Below, one piece after another: positions 1 to 8,414 of a DNA stretch of 64,000 nt (position 1 is the stretch's first letter; the number at the start of each line of letters is the position of its first letter). The stretch is from Halomonas alkaliantarctica. Its GTDB lineage: Bacteria; Pseudomonadota; Gammaproteobacteria; Pseudomonadales; Halomonadaceae. Below the pieces are notes generated by a model. The model worked only from the letters and a program-made list of their open reading frames with translations. It was not told the origin of the DNA and ran no database searches. A program made the translations under genes and the position numbers. Where the stretch lies: positions 3,968,001 through 4,032,000 of the forward strand of contig NZ_CP122961.1 of NCBI RefSeq assembly GCF_029854215.1. The letters run 5' to 3'.

Positions 1-576
1 CGGACGCTGCATCAACAGCATACCAATCTCCAGCCACTGCTTCTGGCCGTGGGAAAGAATCCCGGCGGGCTGATGACGCAGTACCGTCAGGCCGATGGTT
101 TCCAGCACTTCATCGATGCGGTCTTTGATCTCGCCCGTCATGCGCGCGGTCAGAGTGGGGAAAATCCGCTTGTCGGCGGCCATGGCTAGCTCCAGGTTTT
201 CAAACACCGACAGCGCTTCAAACACGGTGGGCTTTTGAAACTTGCGGCCAATGCCCAGACTGGCGATGTCGGGTTCGTTCATGTGCAGCAAGTTATGGCG
301 ACTACCGAACCATACGCTGCCACTATTGGGTCGCGTTTTGCCGGTAATAATATCCATCATGGTGGTTTTACCCGCCCCGTTAGGACCGATAATGCAGCGC
401 AGCTCACCGTCGTTGATGGTCAGGTTGAGATTATTGATCGCTTTAAAGCCATCGAAGCTGACGGTGACATCTTCCATGTAGAGGATCGGGCCGTGGCGAA
501 CATCCACTGGCGAAGTCTGGGGCACCATAAAATCGAACACCCGGTCACGCTGGGTCAGCGATTGCAGCAAACTCAT
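1..576 (-). CDS. urtD: Urea ABC transporter ATP-binding protein UrtD (partial, N-terminal 192 codons)
   Basis: One of the two cytoplasmic ATPases that power urea import through the UrtBC channel. The reading frame starts with ATG at 576 and runs open off the left edge, so the C-terminal part (Walker B onwards) is missing. Walker A (GPNGAGKTT) lies at about residues 64-72 and the ABC signature region (LSHGQKQWLEIGM) starts at about 174. The long stretch between Walker A and the signature is typical of the LivG/UrtD branch. The start codon overlaps the urtC stop as ATGA, implying translational coupling. It follows urtA-urtB-urtC in the same direction, which separates UrtD from the LivG amino-acid paralogue. 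UrtE is expected just outside the window. Confidence 0.93.
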   Translation of the reverse strand, partial: MSLLQSLTQRDRVFDFMVPQTSPVDVRHGPILYMEDVTVSFDGFKAINNLNLTINDGELRCIIGPNGAGKTTMMDIITGKTRPNSGSVWFGSRHNLLHMNEPDIASLGIGRKFQKPTVFEALSVFENLELAMAADKRIFPTLTARMTGEIKDRIDEVLETIGLTVLRHQPAGILSHGQKQWLEIGMLLMQRP

Positions 577-1745
577 ACGGAGGCCTCCTCGGGTGTGTGT
601 TGACGGTCAGGATGTGTCGCGTGATCCTCGCGTTTACGCCGCTTGAGGTAGCCAAACAGCCCCGCCACACCTTTGGGCAGAAACACCGTGACCAGCACGA
701 ACATCGCCCCCAGGGCAAACAACCAGGCATCGGGCATAACGCCGGTAAAGATGGTTTTGGCGTAGTTGACCAGAATGGCGCCTATCACCGCGCCATACAG
801 CGTGGCGCGACCGCCCAGCGCAACCCACAATACAATTTCGATGGAGAAAATCGGCGAGAACTCGCTGGGGTTGATAATCCCCACTTGTGGCACGTAAAGC
901 GCCCCCGCCAAGCCCGCCAGCATCGCCGAGACCACAAACACAAACAGCTGAAAGCGTTCGACCCGATAACCGAGAAAACGCGTGCGCGCTTCGGCGTCGC
1001 GGGTGGCCACGCTCACCCGGCCCAGCTTACTGGTGACAATCGCGCGACACAGAATAAAGCCTAGCGCCAGCGCCACCCCTGTGGCCAGGAACAGTCCTAA
1101 GCGTGTGGCATCGCTGCGTAAATCGAAGCCAACGATTTCACGGAAATCGGTCAGGCCGTTATTGCCGCCGAAGCCCATCTCATTGCGGAAGAAGGCCAGC
1201 ATCAAGGCAAAGGTCAGCGCCTGGGTAATGATCGACAGATACACCCCGGTAACCCGTGAGCGGAACGCCAAGAAGCCAAACACTAACGCCAGCAACCCCG
1301 GCGCCAGCAGCACCATGGCAAAAGCGAACCAGGCCATATCAAAGCCGTGCCAGAACCACGGCAGACTGTCCCAGTTCAGAAACACCATAAAGTCGGGCAG
1401 TACCGGGTGGCCGTAGGTGCCACGATCGCCTATTTGGCGCATCAAATACATGCCCATGGCGTAACCGCCAATGGCAAAAAACGCACCGTGGCCTAGGCTT
1501 AAAATTCCCAGATAGCCCCACACCAGATCCACCGCCACGGCCAGCAGCGCGTAGCTTAGGTATTTACCGAACAGGTTGACCGTATAGGCGCCAATATGTA
1601 GCGGGTTTTCCGGCGGCACCGCCACGTGTAGCAGCGTCACCAGTGCCATCGCGGCCACCAGCACGCCGAGAAATATCTGCGTCGAGCGTTCGCTGAACGG
1701 GCGTGTTAGCCAAAAATTCGTCGATGATTCGGTCGTTAGTGACAT
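573..1745 (-). CDS. urtC: Urea ABC transporter permease UrtC
   Basis: Inner-membrane permease of the high-affinity urea importer, a LivM-type BPD_transp_2 protein of 390 residues (usual length 350-400). Hydrophobic segments fill residues ~25-340. The family-typical stretch VWGYLGILSLGHGAFFAIGG sits near residues 79-98. The C-terminus is a charged tail (KRRKRED...) reaching into the cytoplasm. The ATG at 1745 is three bases after the urtB stop and is served by a GGAGG within the urtB 3' end; the stop overlaps the urtD start. Gene order urtABCD identifies the urea system rather than a branched-chain amino-acid transporter. Confidence 0.93.
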   Translation of the reverse strand: MSLTTESSTNFWLTRPFSERSTQIFLGVLVAAMALVTLLHVAVPPENPLHIGAYTVNLFGKYLSYALLAVAVDLVWGYLGILSLGHGAFFAIGGYAMGMYLMRQIGDRGTYGHPVLPDFMVFLNWDSLPWFWHGFDMAWFAFAMVLLAPGLLALVFGFLAFRSRVTGVYLSIITQALTFALMLAFFRNEMGFGGNNGLTDFREIVGFDLRSDATRLGLFLATGVALALGFILCRAIVTSKLGRVSVATRDAEARTRFLGYRVERFQLFVFVVSAMLAGLAGALYVPQVGIINPSEFSPIFSIEIVLWVALGGRATLYGAVIGAILVNYAKTIFTGVMPDAWLFALGAMFVLVTVFLPKGVAGLFGYLKRRKREDHATHPDRQHTPEEASV

Positions 1746-1748
1746 CGT

Positions 1749-3368
1749 TTAGCCCTCCGCAGCCCGGCCCTTCTGCGGGAAGAGTCCACGCGGGCGTTTC
1801 TGAATGAATAGGATGATGAAGACCAACACTATGATCTTGGCCAACACCGCGCCTGCCCAGGGTTCCAGCACCTGGTTGATAACCCCTAGTGACAGCCCGG
1901 CCACCAATGTTCCCCACAGGTTGCCCACGCCGCCAAACACCACCACCATGAAGGAGTCGATAATGTAGTTCTGCCCCAGGTTAGGGCCGACGTTAGTGAG
2001 CTGGGAGAGCGCGACACCGGCAAGCCCGGCCACGCCCGAACCCAGCGCGAAGGTCATGATGTCCACGCGGGTGGCACGAATGCCCATAGAGCGCGCCATG
2101 GCGCGGTTCTGGGTCACAGCGCGCACCTCAAGCCCCAGCCGGGTGCGGCGCATGATCAGCATCAGGCCTGCAAACACCACCAGCGCAAAGCCGAGCACGT
2201 ACATCCGGTTGAGCGTCAGCGACAGCGCATCGTTGACCACCAATGAGCCGCTCATCCAATCGGGGGTAATGACAGTACGATTGAGCGGTGAAATCACCGT
2301 GCGCACCAGCTGCTGCAGAATCAGGCTAATACCAAAGGTCGCCAGTAGGGTTTCCAGCGGTCGGCCTTTAAGAAACTGGATAACACCCCGCTCGATCGCC
2401 ACACCGGCCAGGGCGGCGACCATAAAGCCGGCGGGAATCGACAGCACCAGCGCCAACCCCGGCTGGCCGGGCAGCAGTTGCTGCATCGCCCAGGTGGTGT
2501 AGGCGCCCAGCATCATCAGCTCGCCGTGGGCCATGTTGATGACGCCCATGACCCCGAAGGTGATCGCCAGGCCAATGGCGGCTAGCACCAGCACCGAGCC
2601 AAGGCTCAAACCGAAATAGAGGGTTTCCAAGCCGCGATTGAGTTTGAGCTGCTGCTCGATACCCGCCAGGGAAGCGGCAGCGGCATTGGCGACGACGGGA
2701 TCATCGCTATTGGCTGCCCGGCTCAACGCCACGCGGGAACGAGGATGAAGGCTGCCATCTAGCGCTTCGACCCCGGCCATTTCACCCGCTTCAGCGCGGT
2801 AAATCGCCACCGCCTGGGTCAGGCGATAGCGCACCTGCTCGTCCTCTTCCTGCTCAATCAAGTCGTCGAGGGTCGGCACTAGCTCAGCGTCTACTTCCCC
2901 TAGCAGTCGCTCGGCCGAGGTGCGGCGGCGCTCCACGTTAGGCGAGTAGAGGTCAACGACCGCAATGGCACTGCGCAGTTGATTACGCAGGTTGTTATTA
3001 ATACCGATACGCTCCAGATCACGGCGAGACATCTCGCCCAGCGCTTCGCCGGTCAATACATCGGCCACCGGCCAGTCGCGACCGCGGTTTTCCAGTACCA
3101 GCACAAAGCGGCCGTCTTCGGTGCGCTGTAGGCGGCCATCCAGCAAGGCCTGCAGCCAATCACGGGCGCGCTCGTCGTCGCTTTGCAGAATAGCGGTAAT
3201 GGCTTCGCCTTTGGCGGTGTAGGATTCAACGTCCAGCGCTTCTAATAGTTCGAGCGCGGCCTCATCATTCGTGGAACTGCTGGCGGTGTCTGTTGATTTT
3301 GCCTGTGCGGTGAGCGTCATACCCAACAGCAGAAAGCAGAGCAGCGCCAAGGAAAGGAAACGCCTCAT
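1749..3368 (-). CDS. urtB: Urea ABC transporter permease UrtB, long form with N-terminal periplasmic domain
   Basis: Second membrane subunit of the urea importer (LivH type). At 539 residues it is much longer than LivH (~300). Residues 1-23 are a signal peptide ending in AQA. Residues ~24-235 are a hydrophilic, mostly helical region of charged, HEAT-like repeats, predicted periplasmic. The permease proper starts at about residue 245 (ETLYFGLSLGSVLVLAAIGL) and carries the conserved VINMAHGELMMLGAY segment. This extended N-terminus is known in proteobacterial UrtB proteins; its role is unclear. The start at 3368 has AGGA eight bases upstream. It lies 104 bp after urtA, separated by a strong hairpin, and three bases before urtC. 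Confidence 0.93.
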   Translation of the reverse strand: MRRFLSLALLCFLLLGMTLTAQAKSTDTASSSTNDEAALELLEALDVESYTAKGEAITAILQSDDERARDWLQALLDGRLQRTEDGRFVLVLENRGRDWPVADVLTGEALGEMSRRDLERIGINNNLRNQLRSAIAVVDLYSPNVERRRTSAERLLGEVDAELVPTLDDLIEQEEDEQVRYRLTQAVAIYRAEAGEMAGVEALDGSLHPRSRVALSRAANSDDPVVANAAAASLAGIEQQLKLNRGLETLYFGLSLGSVLVLAAIGLAITFGVMGVINMAHGELMMLGAYTTWAMQQLLPGQPGLALVLSIPAGFMVAALAGVAIERGVIQFLKGRPLETLLATFGISLILQQLVRTVISPLNRTVITPDWMSGSLVVNDALSLTLNRMYVLGFALVVFAGLMLIMRRTRLGLEVRAVTQNRAMARSMGIRATRVDIMTFALGSGVAGLAGVALSQLTNVGPNLGQNYIIDSFMVVVFGGVGNLWGTLVAGLSLGVINQVLEPWAGAVLAKIIVLVFIILFIQKRPRGLFPQKGRAAEG

Positions 3369-3411
3369 GGGGTTCTTCCTTTGGTTATCAGAAAGGGAAA
3401 GATAGCGTGCT

Positions 3412-3453
3412 CCTTCGCCACCCCATCAACGCTATGCGCCGGGGTGGCGAAGG
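3412..3453 (-). terminator. Intercistronic hairpin between urtA and urtB
   Basis: A 13-bp perfect stem (CCTTCGCCACCCC at 3412-3424 with its complement at 3441-3453) around a 16-base loop. No T-run follows on the minus strand, so it is more likely a partial terminator or mRNA-stabilising hairpin that keeps the binding-protein message abundant than a full stop of transcription. Confidence 0.65.
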
Positions 3454-3472
3454 GTAAGGTGCTTACTCAGTG

Positions 3473-4834
3473 TTACTCAGCAAGTGCCGCTTCGGCTTCT
3501 TCTGCTGCGGTGCTGCCACCGCACGAGCCGTTCACGACGTTGAAGTTGCCGCACTCCATCGGCTTGCGCCAATCGGCAATCAGGTCACGCGAACCAGGCA
3601 GGTAGTCAGACCAGGCGTCGCCCGCCACGGTAGACGGCGTCTGCCAAACGATATCGAACTGGCCGTTGTCCTGAATCTCACCAATCAGCACCGGCTTGGT
3701 GATGTGGTGGTTGGGCATCATGGCTGCATATCCGCCGGAAAGGTTAGGTACGGTTACACCGATAATGGCGTCTTTCACCGTGTCGACGTCCGTGGTGCCC
3801 GCTTTGCGAACCGCTTCGGCCCACATGTTGAAGCCAATGTAGTGCGCTTCCATCGGGTCATTGGTGACGGCCATATCGTCGCCGGTGTAGTCGATCCAGG
3901 CATCGATAAAGTCGTAGTTGTCGTCGTTATCGACGCTCATGAAGTAGTTCCAGGCGGCTAGGTGGCCCACCAGCGGCCCGGTATCAATACCGGTCAGTTC
4001 CTGCTCACCCACAGAGAAGGCGATAACCGGAATATCGGCAGCGTCGATGCCCTGGTTAGAGAGCTCGGTATAAAACGGCACGTTGGCGTCGCCGTTAACA
4101 GTCGAGATGACCGCAGTGGGTTTGCCCTCTTCACCAAAACGGCGAATTTCCGCCACGATGTTCTGCCAATCGGAGTGACCGAACGGCGTGTAGTTGACCA
4201 TGATGTCCTCTTCCGCGATGCCGTGTTCATCCTTTAGGAAGGCTTCGAGGATGCGGTTGGTGGTGCGCGGGTAGACATAGTCGGTACCGACCAGCGCAAA
4301 GCGCTCGATACCCACTTCGTTGATCAGGTATTCAACCGCCGGAATGGCCTGTTGGTTCGGTGCGGCGCCGGTGTAGAAGACGTTTTCAGAGGACTCTTCG
4401 CCTTCATACTGCACCGGGTAGAACAGCAGGCCGTTGAGCTCTTCGACTACCGGCAGCACGGCTTTACGTGAAACCGAGGTCCAGTTGCCGAAAATCACGT
4501 CGACTTCTTCTTGCGCCAACAGCTCGCGAGCGCGTTCGGCAAACAGCGGCCAGTTAGAGGCGGGGTCAACGACGACGGCTTCCAACTGTCGACCCAGTAA
4601 ACCACCGGCTTCGTTCTGCTGTTCGATCAGCATTTCGACGGTGTCTTTGAGGACAGTTTCACTGATCGCCATGGTGCCGGAGAGTGAATGCAGGATACCG
4701 ACTTTGATCGGGTCATCGTCCTGGGCGATAGCCTGGGTGCTGGCACCCATGATGGCGGCGGTGAGTAAAGCGGTCGCGAAACGGCCACTTGAAAGGAAGG
4801 GGCGCGGGTGTGTCGAGCGTTTGAGAGTGTTCAT
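3473..4834 (-). CDS. urtA: Urea ABC transporter substrate-binding protein UrtA
   Basis: Periplasmic urea receptor (type I periplasmic-binding fold, LivJ-like) of 453 residues, including a signal peptide that ends at about residue 37 (AIA). The mature start DDDPIKVGILHSLSGTMAISE and the VIFGNWTSVSRKAVLPVVEE and LFYPVQYEGEESSENVFYTG regions (each about 20 residues) are characteristic of UrtA. A Cys pair in the tail (CGNFNVVNGSCGG) could form a disulfide. The start has AGGAG seven bases upstream. It is the first gene of urtABCD, behind a sigma54-type promoter about 100 bp upstream with NtrC-like sites further out, so nitrogen-limitation control is inferred. Confidence 0.95.
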   Translation of the reverse strand: MNTLKRSTHPRPFLSSGRFATALLTAAIMGASTQAIAQDDDPIKVGILHSLSGTMAISETVLKDTVEMLIEQQNEAGGLLGRQLEAVVVDPASNWPLFAERARELLAQEEVDVIFGNWTSVSRKAVLPVVEELNGLLFYPVQYEGEESSENVFYTGAAPNQQAIPAVEYLINEVGIERFALVGTDYVYPRTTNRILEAFLKDEHGIAEEDIMVNYTPFGHSDWQNIVAEIRRFGEEGKPTAVISTVNGDANVPFYTELSNQGIDAADIPVIAFSVGEQELTGIDTGPLVGHLAAWNYFMSVDNDDNYDFIDAWIDYTGDDMAVTNDPMEAHYIGFNMWAEAVRKAGTTDVDTVKDAIIGVTVPNLSGGYAAMMPNHHITKPVLIGEIQDNGQFDIVWQTPSTVAGDAWSDYLPGSRDLIADWRKPMECGNFNVVNGSCGGSTAAEEAEAALAE

Positions 4835-4935
4835 TGTTAATCTCCTTGCACCCCTTATGATTGGGGCTTGGTGATTGGCTTCGCACTTGGGGTTGTTGTG
4901 TTAGCTCCCCAATACGTCCACTAGCCATTAACACC

Positions 4936-4951
4936 TGCAAGGGGTGCGCCA
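4936..4951 (-). promoter_or_regulatory. Sigma54-type promoter of urtABCD
   Basis: Read on the minus strand the bases are TGGCGC-N5-TTGCA, with exactly ten bases between the GG and GC pairs. This is the -24/-12 pattern of RpoN promoters (consensus TGGCAC-N5-TTGCW) with one mismatch. Predicted transcription start is near 4924, about 90 bases before the urtA ATG at 4834. Sigma54 promoters need an enhancer-binding activator; NtrC-like boxes lie upstream at 5027-5106. Confidence 0.8.
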
Positions 4952-5026
4952 GATTGACACAAAGTTACTTTATAGCTATTTAATCAGCTATTTAGAAATC
5001 GTCAGCAAATCCCCAAACGCATCACA

Positions 5027-5106
5027 TGCACCAAAATAAAGCACAAAAAAGCGGCTAAAGCACCCTCTCAATGCACCAATAAGGTTCAGTGCACCAACTA
5101 AGTACT
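5027..5106 (-). promoter_or_regulatory. Cluster of NtrC-like enhancer boxes upstream of urtA
   Basis: Three TGCACC boxes with dyad-like partners. At 5072-5088 the pattern is TGCACC-N5-GGTTCA, one base off the perfect NtrC dyad TGCACC-N5-GGTGCA. At 5090-5106 it is TGCACC-N5-AGTACT, and at 5027-5043 TGCACC-N5-AAAGCA, both with good left and weak right halves. Relative to the predicted start near 4924 they centre at about -111, -156 and -174, within the usual enhancer range. The first dyad is the strongest; the others may be auxiliary half-sites. Confidence 0.7.
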
Positions 5107-5190
5107 CAATCTTTTAAAATACACACCAGCAACCCAGTGGTTACTTATTGATTACAAAAACACTCTTTGTTACCCGTCAAAAATGGAAAT

Positions 5191-5220
5191 AAAAAAGAAG
5201 CGCCGACTTTCGTCGGCGCT
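5191..5220 (-). terminator. Rho-independent terminator of the tctCBA operon
   Basis: A 9-bp stem (AGCGCCGAC / GTCGGCGCT at 5199-5207 and 5212-5220) with a four-base loop, followed on the minus strand by a run of T residues (A-run at 5191-5196 on the plus strand). It lies about 30 bp past the tctA stop. Confidence 0.85.
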
Positions 5221-5248
5221 CCGCTGCTCAAAATTACTTCTTTCAGTA

Positions 5249-6778
5249 TTAATCGCTTTCAGGCGAGCCTGATGCAGGTGTTGTTCCCTTCATTCCACGA
5301 CGCAGGAGGGGCCCCACGATATAAGGCAAGATCAAGCCCAACCCAGCAAAGACCCAAAGGCCAATAGCCAGGCCGCTATCCCATAGAATCATCCAGTCAC
5401 CATCAGAGATATCCATGGCATGGCGCAGGTTCTTCTCCATCTCCGGTCCTAGCAACAAGCCAAGAATCACCGGCACCAGCGGAATCTCCAGCTTGCGCAG
5501 AACGTAACCGCCCACCCCAAACGCCACCATGAAGTAGAGGTCAAAGATGGTGTTACTGATTGAGTAGATACCTACGAAGGCAACCATTGTTACGATCGGC
5601 AGCAGGTACATCGGTGGCACGGATAACAGCTTGACGAAAATGCCCACCAACGGAATGTTGAGGATCAGCAGCAAAAAGTTACCGATCAACAGCGCCGCGA
5701 TCACACCCCAGACGATGTCGGCATTCTGGGTGAACATCAACGGTCCTGGTGTGATATTCAATGAAATCAACAGTGCCAGCAGCACCGCTGTGGTACCGCT
5801 ACCCGGCACGCCGAGCGTCAACATGGGTACCAAAGCACCGCTGGACGCACCATTGTTGCCAGCTTCTGGGGCCGCTACACCGCGCGGGTCGCCTTGCCCG
5901 AAATAGCCTTTCTTGCCCAGCACGCGCTTTTCAAGGGTATAGCTGATGAAACTACCTAACGAAGCACCCGCACCCGGTAGTACACCGGCAACAAACCCCA
6001 ACACCCCACCGCGGAAACTGGTGGGTAGAATCTCGCGGATATCCTTCCAGGAGAGTGAAAGCTTGTTGACCTTCATCTTCTCCTTACCACCACCGGCACG
6101 CTCTTCAATGAAGAACAGCAGCTCGGAAATGGCAAACAGGCCGACGATAGCGATGATGAAGTCGACACCTTCAAAGAGCTCAAGCACGCCGAAGGTGTAG
6201 CGCTGAACGCCGGTATTGTCGATCCCCACAGTGGCAATCATTAGACCAATGCAGGCGGCAACCACCGTTTTAATAGGGTTCTTGCCGGTGATACCGCCTA
6301 AGGTAGCGAACGCCAGCAGGAAGAGCGCAAAATATTCTGCCGGGCCGAACGTCAGGGCAAAATTAGCCAGCAGTGGCGCCAGCAGGATCAAGCCAACAGT
6401 GGCGATGAGACTACCGATGAAGGATGCCACCGCAGAGATCGCCAGTGCCTCGGAAGCCTTGCCTTTCTGGGCCATCGGATAACCGTCAAGACAGGTCATC
6501 ATGGCCGGTTCATCGCCAGGAATATTCAATAGAATCGACGAGATACGACCGCCGTACATCGCCCCAGCATACACTGACGTCAGCATAATCAGAGCGGTTT
6601 CGGGTGCGAGCCCCAAACTGAACGCCAGCGGAATCAGGATGGCCACCCCATTGGCTGGACCTAACCCCGGCAAGGCACCGATCAAGGTGCCTAGGAAAGC
6701 ACCCAGTAGGGCGAACATCAGGTTATGGGGCTGCAGAGCAACGCCAAAACCATCCATCAGATAACCTAGAGTTTCCAT
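5249..6778 (-). CDS. tctA: Tripartite tricarboxylate transporter large permease TctA
   Basis: Large membrane subunit of a TTT-family secondary transporter that takes up citrate-like carboxylates delivered by a periplasmic receptor. It has 509 residues, the usual length, and about twelve hydrophobic segments. Two glycine-rich signatures mark the duplicated halves: GALPGLGPANG near residue 33 and GVLPGAGASLG near 265. Its ATG shares one base with the tctB stop (TGATG), so the two are probably translationally coupled. It is the last gene of tctC-tctB-tctA and is followed by a terminator. The linked CitA/DcuS-type two-component system supports a di- or tricarboxylate substrate; the exact one cannot be read. 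Confidence 0.93.
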   Translation of the reverse strand: METLGYLMDGFGVALQPHNLMFALLGAFLGTLIGALPGLGPANGVAILIPLAFSLGLAPETALIMLTSVYAGAMYGGRISSILLNIPGDEPAMMTCLDGYPMAQKGKASEALAISAVASFIGSLIATVGLILLAPLLANFALTFGPAEYFALFLLAFATLGGITGKNPIKTVVAACIGLMIATVGIDNTGVQRYTFGVLELFEGVDFIIAIVGLFAISELLFFIEERAGGGKEKMKVNKLSLSWKDIREILPTSFRGGVLGFVAGVLPGAGASLGSFISYTLEKRVLGKKGYFGQGDPRGVAAPEAGNNGASSGALVPMLTLGVPGSGTTAVLLALLISLNITPGPLMFTQNADIVWGVIAALLIGNFLLLILNIPLVGIFVKLLSVPPMYLLPIVTMVAFVGIYSISNTIFDLYFMVAFGVGGYVLRKLEIPLVPVILGLLLGPEMEKNLRHAMDISDGDWMILWDSGLAIGLWVFAGLGLILPYIVGPLLRRGMKGTTPASGSPESD

Positions 6779-7230
6779 CAGTTCACCTCCAGGAATGACA
6801 GCAGACCCAGCGGCAAGGCGAGATCAAGTGCAAAACTGAACAGAAAGTACACCACCACGCCCGACACCGCCCCTGTCATGTAGGCATTGAGCGGACGAGC
6901 CCCCATGCGCCAGCAAAGCGTCCCCACCGCCAACGTAGTGCTAATGACGAAGCCCAGCGGCTGAAGCAGCATGGCGTAAAAGATCAGCACCACGACGGCG
7001 ATGATGAGCTCGATACCGGTACGGCTCCAAGGCCAGGCGTTGTCGGGATCAGGGCGTACAATCAGATAAAGGCTGGAAATAGCCAGCACCACGGCCAGCA
7101 ACTTCGGAAAAGTGTCAGGGCCGACGGCTTCGGCCCCTCCAAACGGCTCTGGGAACTGAGTCGCGGCCCAGCCGTACGCGACGGCCAGAACGATCATCAG
7201 GACCCCAAAGATGCGGTCGTTAAAGGTCAT
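6778..7230 (-). CDS. tctB: Tripartite tricarboxylate transporter small permease TctB
   Basis: Small membrane subunit (150 residues) of the TTT transporter, with four predicted transmembrane helices (about residues 6-25, 39-58, 74-108 as a long hydrophobic region, and 120-145), which is standard for TctB. TctB proteins diverge strongly in sequence, so the call rests on size, hydrophobicity and position. It is joined on both sides by one-base stop/start overlaps: TAATG with tctC and TGATG with tctA. This tight packing supports a single translational unit. Confidence 0.88.
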   Translation of the reverse strand: MTFNDRIFGVLMIVLAVAYGWAATQFPEPFGGAEAVGPDTFPKLLAVVLAISSLYLIVRPDPDNAWPWSRTGIELIIAVVVLIFYAMLLQPLGFVISTTLAVGTLCWRMGARPLNAYMTGAVSGVVVYFLFSFALDLALPLGLLSFLEVN

Positions 7231-8231
7231 TACTGAATTAGCCCAATATCTTTAGAAAGCTGTTCAATGTCATTGATCTGGTTGAGTACAAACTCTTCGA
7301 ACTCACCAGCGGTCATGTGAAATGGCATCAAACCGTTTTGTGTCATGACACTCTGCCACTCTTCACTCTCGTAAATAGTGTCCATGGCATCGGTCCAATA
7401 CGTTTTAGCTTCCTCGGAGACATCCGCAGGCATATAAAAGCCGCGCCAGTTGGGGCCAAGGGCGTCGATGCCTTGCTCACGGGCAGTGGGGATATCAGAC
7501 AGGTCACCCGGTAGACGCTCTTCAGACAAGACCGCTAGTACGCGCAAGTCACCGGATTCCATAAACCCTTGGGCTTCGGTGATATCACCGGTAAAGGCGT
7601 CTACGTGCCCGCCGATCACCTGGGTTAACGCTTCACCACCATTGTTGTACGACAGGTAAGCAATGCGCGGTAGATTTTCGACATCGGCTGCCTGAGCGGC
7701 AATCAGCACTTTAAGATGATCCCAACCGCCCTTGGCGCTACCGCCAGCGAACTTGACGCTACGTGGGTCTTCCTTAAGTGAATCCATTAATTCATTCAGG
7801 TCATCGATCTCGGAATCAGCGGCCACGGCGATGATCCCGTAATCCGCACCCAAAGCACCGATCCAATTGACCTGATCAGCCGTTAACCCTGGGAATTGTC
7901 CTTGGGCTAAACGAGTGGTCGTGGCGGTAGATGCGGCAACCAGCAGGTGGTCGTCGCCGGCGCGCTTGCTGACAGTATGGGCAAATGCGACACCACCACC
8001 GGCGCCAGCCATGTTGATGGTTTGCACATTCGCCGGAACGATATCAAGTTCCTGCATGACGTTGCCAACGCTGCGGCAGGTAAAATCCCAGCCGCCACCC
8101 GGATCGGACGGAGCGATACATTCAACCTTGCCTTCCGGTTCGAAGGCAGCGGCAGTGCTAGAAAAGGTGGTAACAGCCGCCAATGGAATGGCCAGCAGGG
8201 TGATATATTTAAAGGCAGGCTTGAGGATCAT
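7230..8231 (-). CDS. tctC: Tripartite tricarboxylate transporter substrate-binding protein TctC (Bug family)
   Basis: Periplasmic receptor of the TTT system. With the ATG at 8231 the protein has 333 residues; this start has GGAG six bases upstream, whereas an in-frame GTG at 8243 lies within that Shine-Dalgarno region. Signal peptide about residues 1-29 (ending STAAA). The mature protein begins EPEGKVECIAPSDPGGGWDF, where the PSDPGGGWD loop corresponds to the first ligand-binding loop of Bug receptors. A later GGSAKGGWD motif matches the second domain. First gene of tctCBA, downstream of and co-oriented with the sensor kinase/response regulator pair. The upstream region has a direct repeat and a -10 without a -35, suggesting activator-dependent expression. 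Confidence 0.92.
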   Translation of the reverse strand: MILKPAFKYITLLAIPLAAVTTFSSTAAAFEPEGKVECIAPSDPGGGWDFTCRSVGNVMQELDIVPANVQTINMAGAGGGVAFAHTVSKRAGDDHLLVAASTATTTRLAQGQFPGLTADQVNWIGALGADYGIIAVAADSEIDDLNELMDSLKEDPRSVKFAGGSAKGGWDHLKVLIAAQAADVENLPRIAYLSYNNGGEALTQVIGGHVDAFTGDITEAQGFMESGDLRVLAVLSEERLPGDLSDIPTAREQGIDALGPNWRGFYMPADVSEEAKTYWTDAMDTIYESEEWQSVMTQNGLMPFHMTAGEFEEFVLNQINDIEQLSKDIGLIQ

Positions 8232-8283
8232 GGCGTTCTCCACGTATCAGTGTTGTTGTGTGATGTTGTTGCGTAGACTTTTT

Positions 8284-8289
8284 ATTATA
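8284..8289 (-). promoter_or_regulatory. Candidate -10 of the tctC promoter
   Basis: TATAAT read on the minus strand, about 53 bases upstream of the tctC ATG. At the 17-bp distance the expected -35 position has no recognisable TTGACA-like hexamer, as is usual for promoters that need an activator. The 8415-9158 response regulator is the obvious candidate. Confidence 0.5.
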
Positions 8290-8371
8290 AGACTGCACGC
8301 CGCGAACGTTAGAAGACCATGCCGTTGACAGACAAGCTTGTGCGCATAAAAGGCAAAAAGTTCTTTATGGG

Positions 8372-8389
8372 CATTTTGTTCATTTTGTT
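8372..8389 (-). promoter_or_regulatory. Tandem direct repeat upstream of tctC, probable regulator site
   Basis: Two perfect adjacent copies of the 9-mer CATTTTGTT (minus strand AACAAAATG) at 8372-8380 and 8381-8389, ending about 83 bp upstream of the candidate -10. AT-rich direct repeats in this position are common for CitB/DcuR-type response regulators. The assignment to the neighbouring regulator is inference. Confidence 0.5.
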
Positions 8390-8414
8390 CACGACCGCGC
8401 GTTTTAGCTCGCAG

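Noticed and set aside
1749..3368. UrtB long N-terminus as a novel fusion
   Set aside because: Extended UrtB proteins of about 520-540 residues are already typical in proteobacteria.
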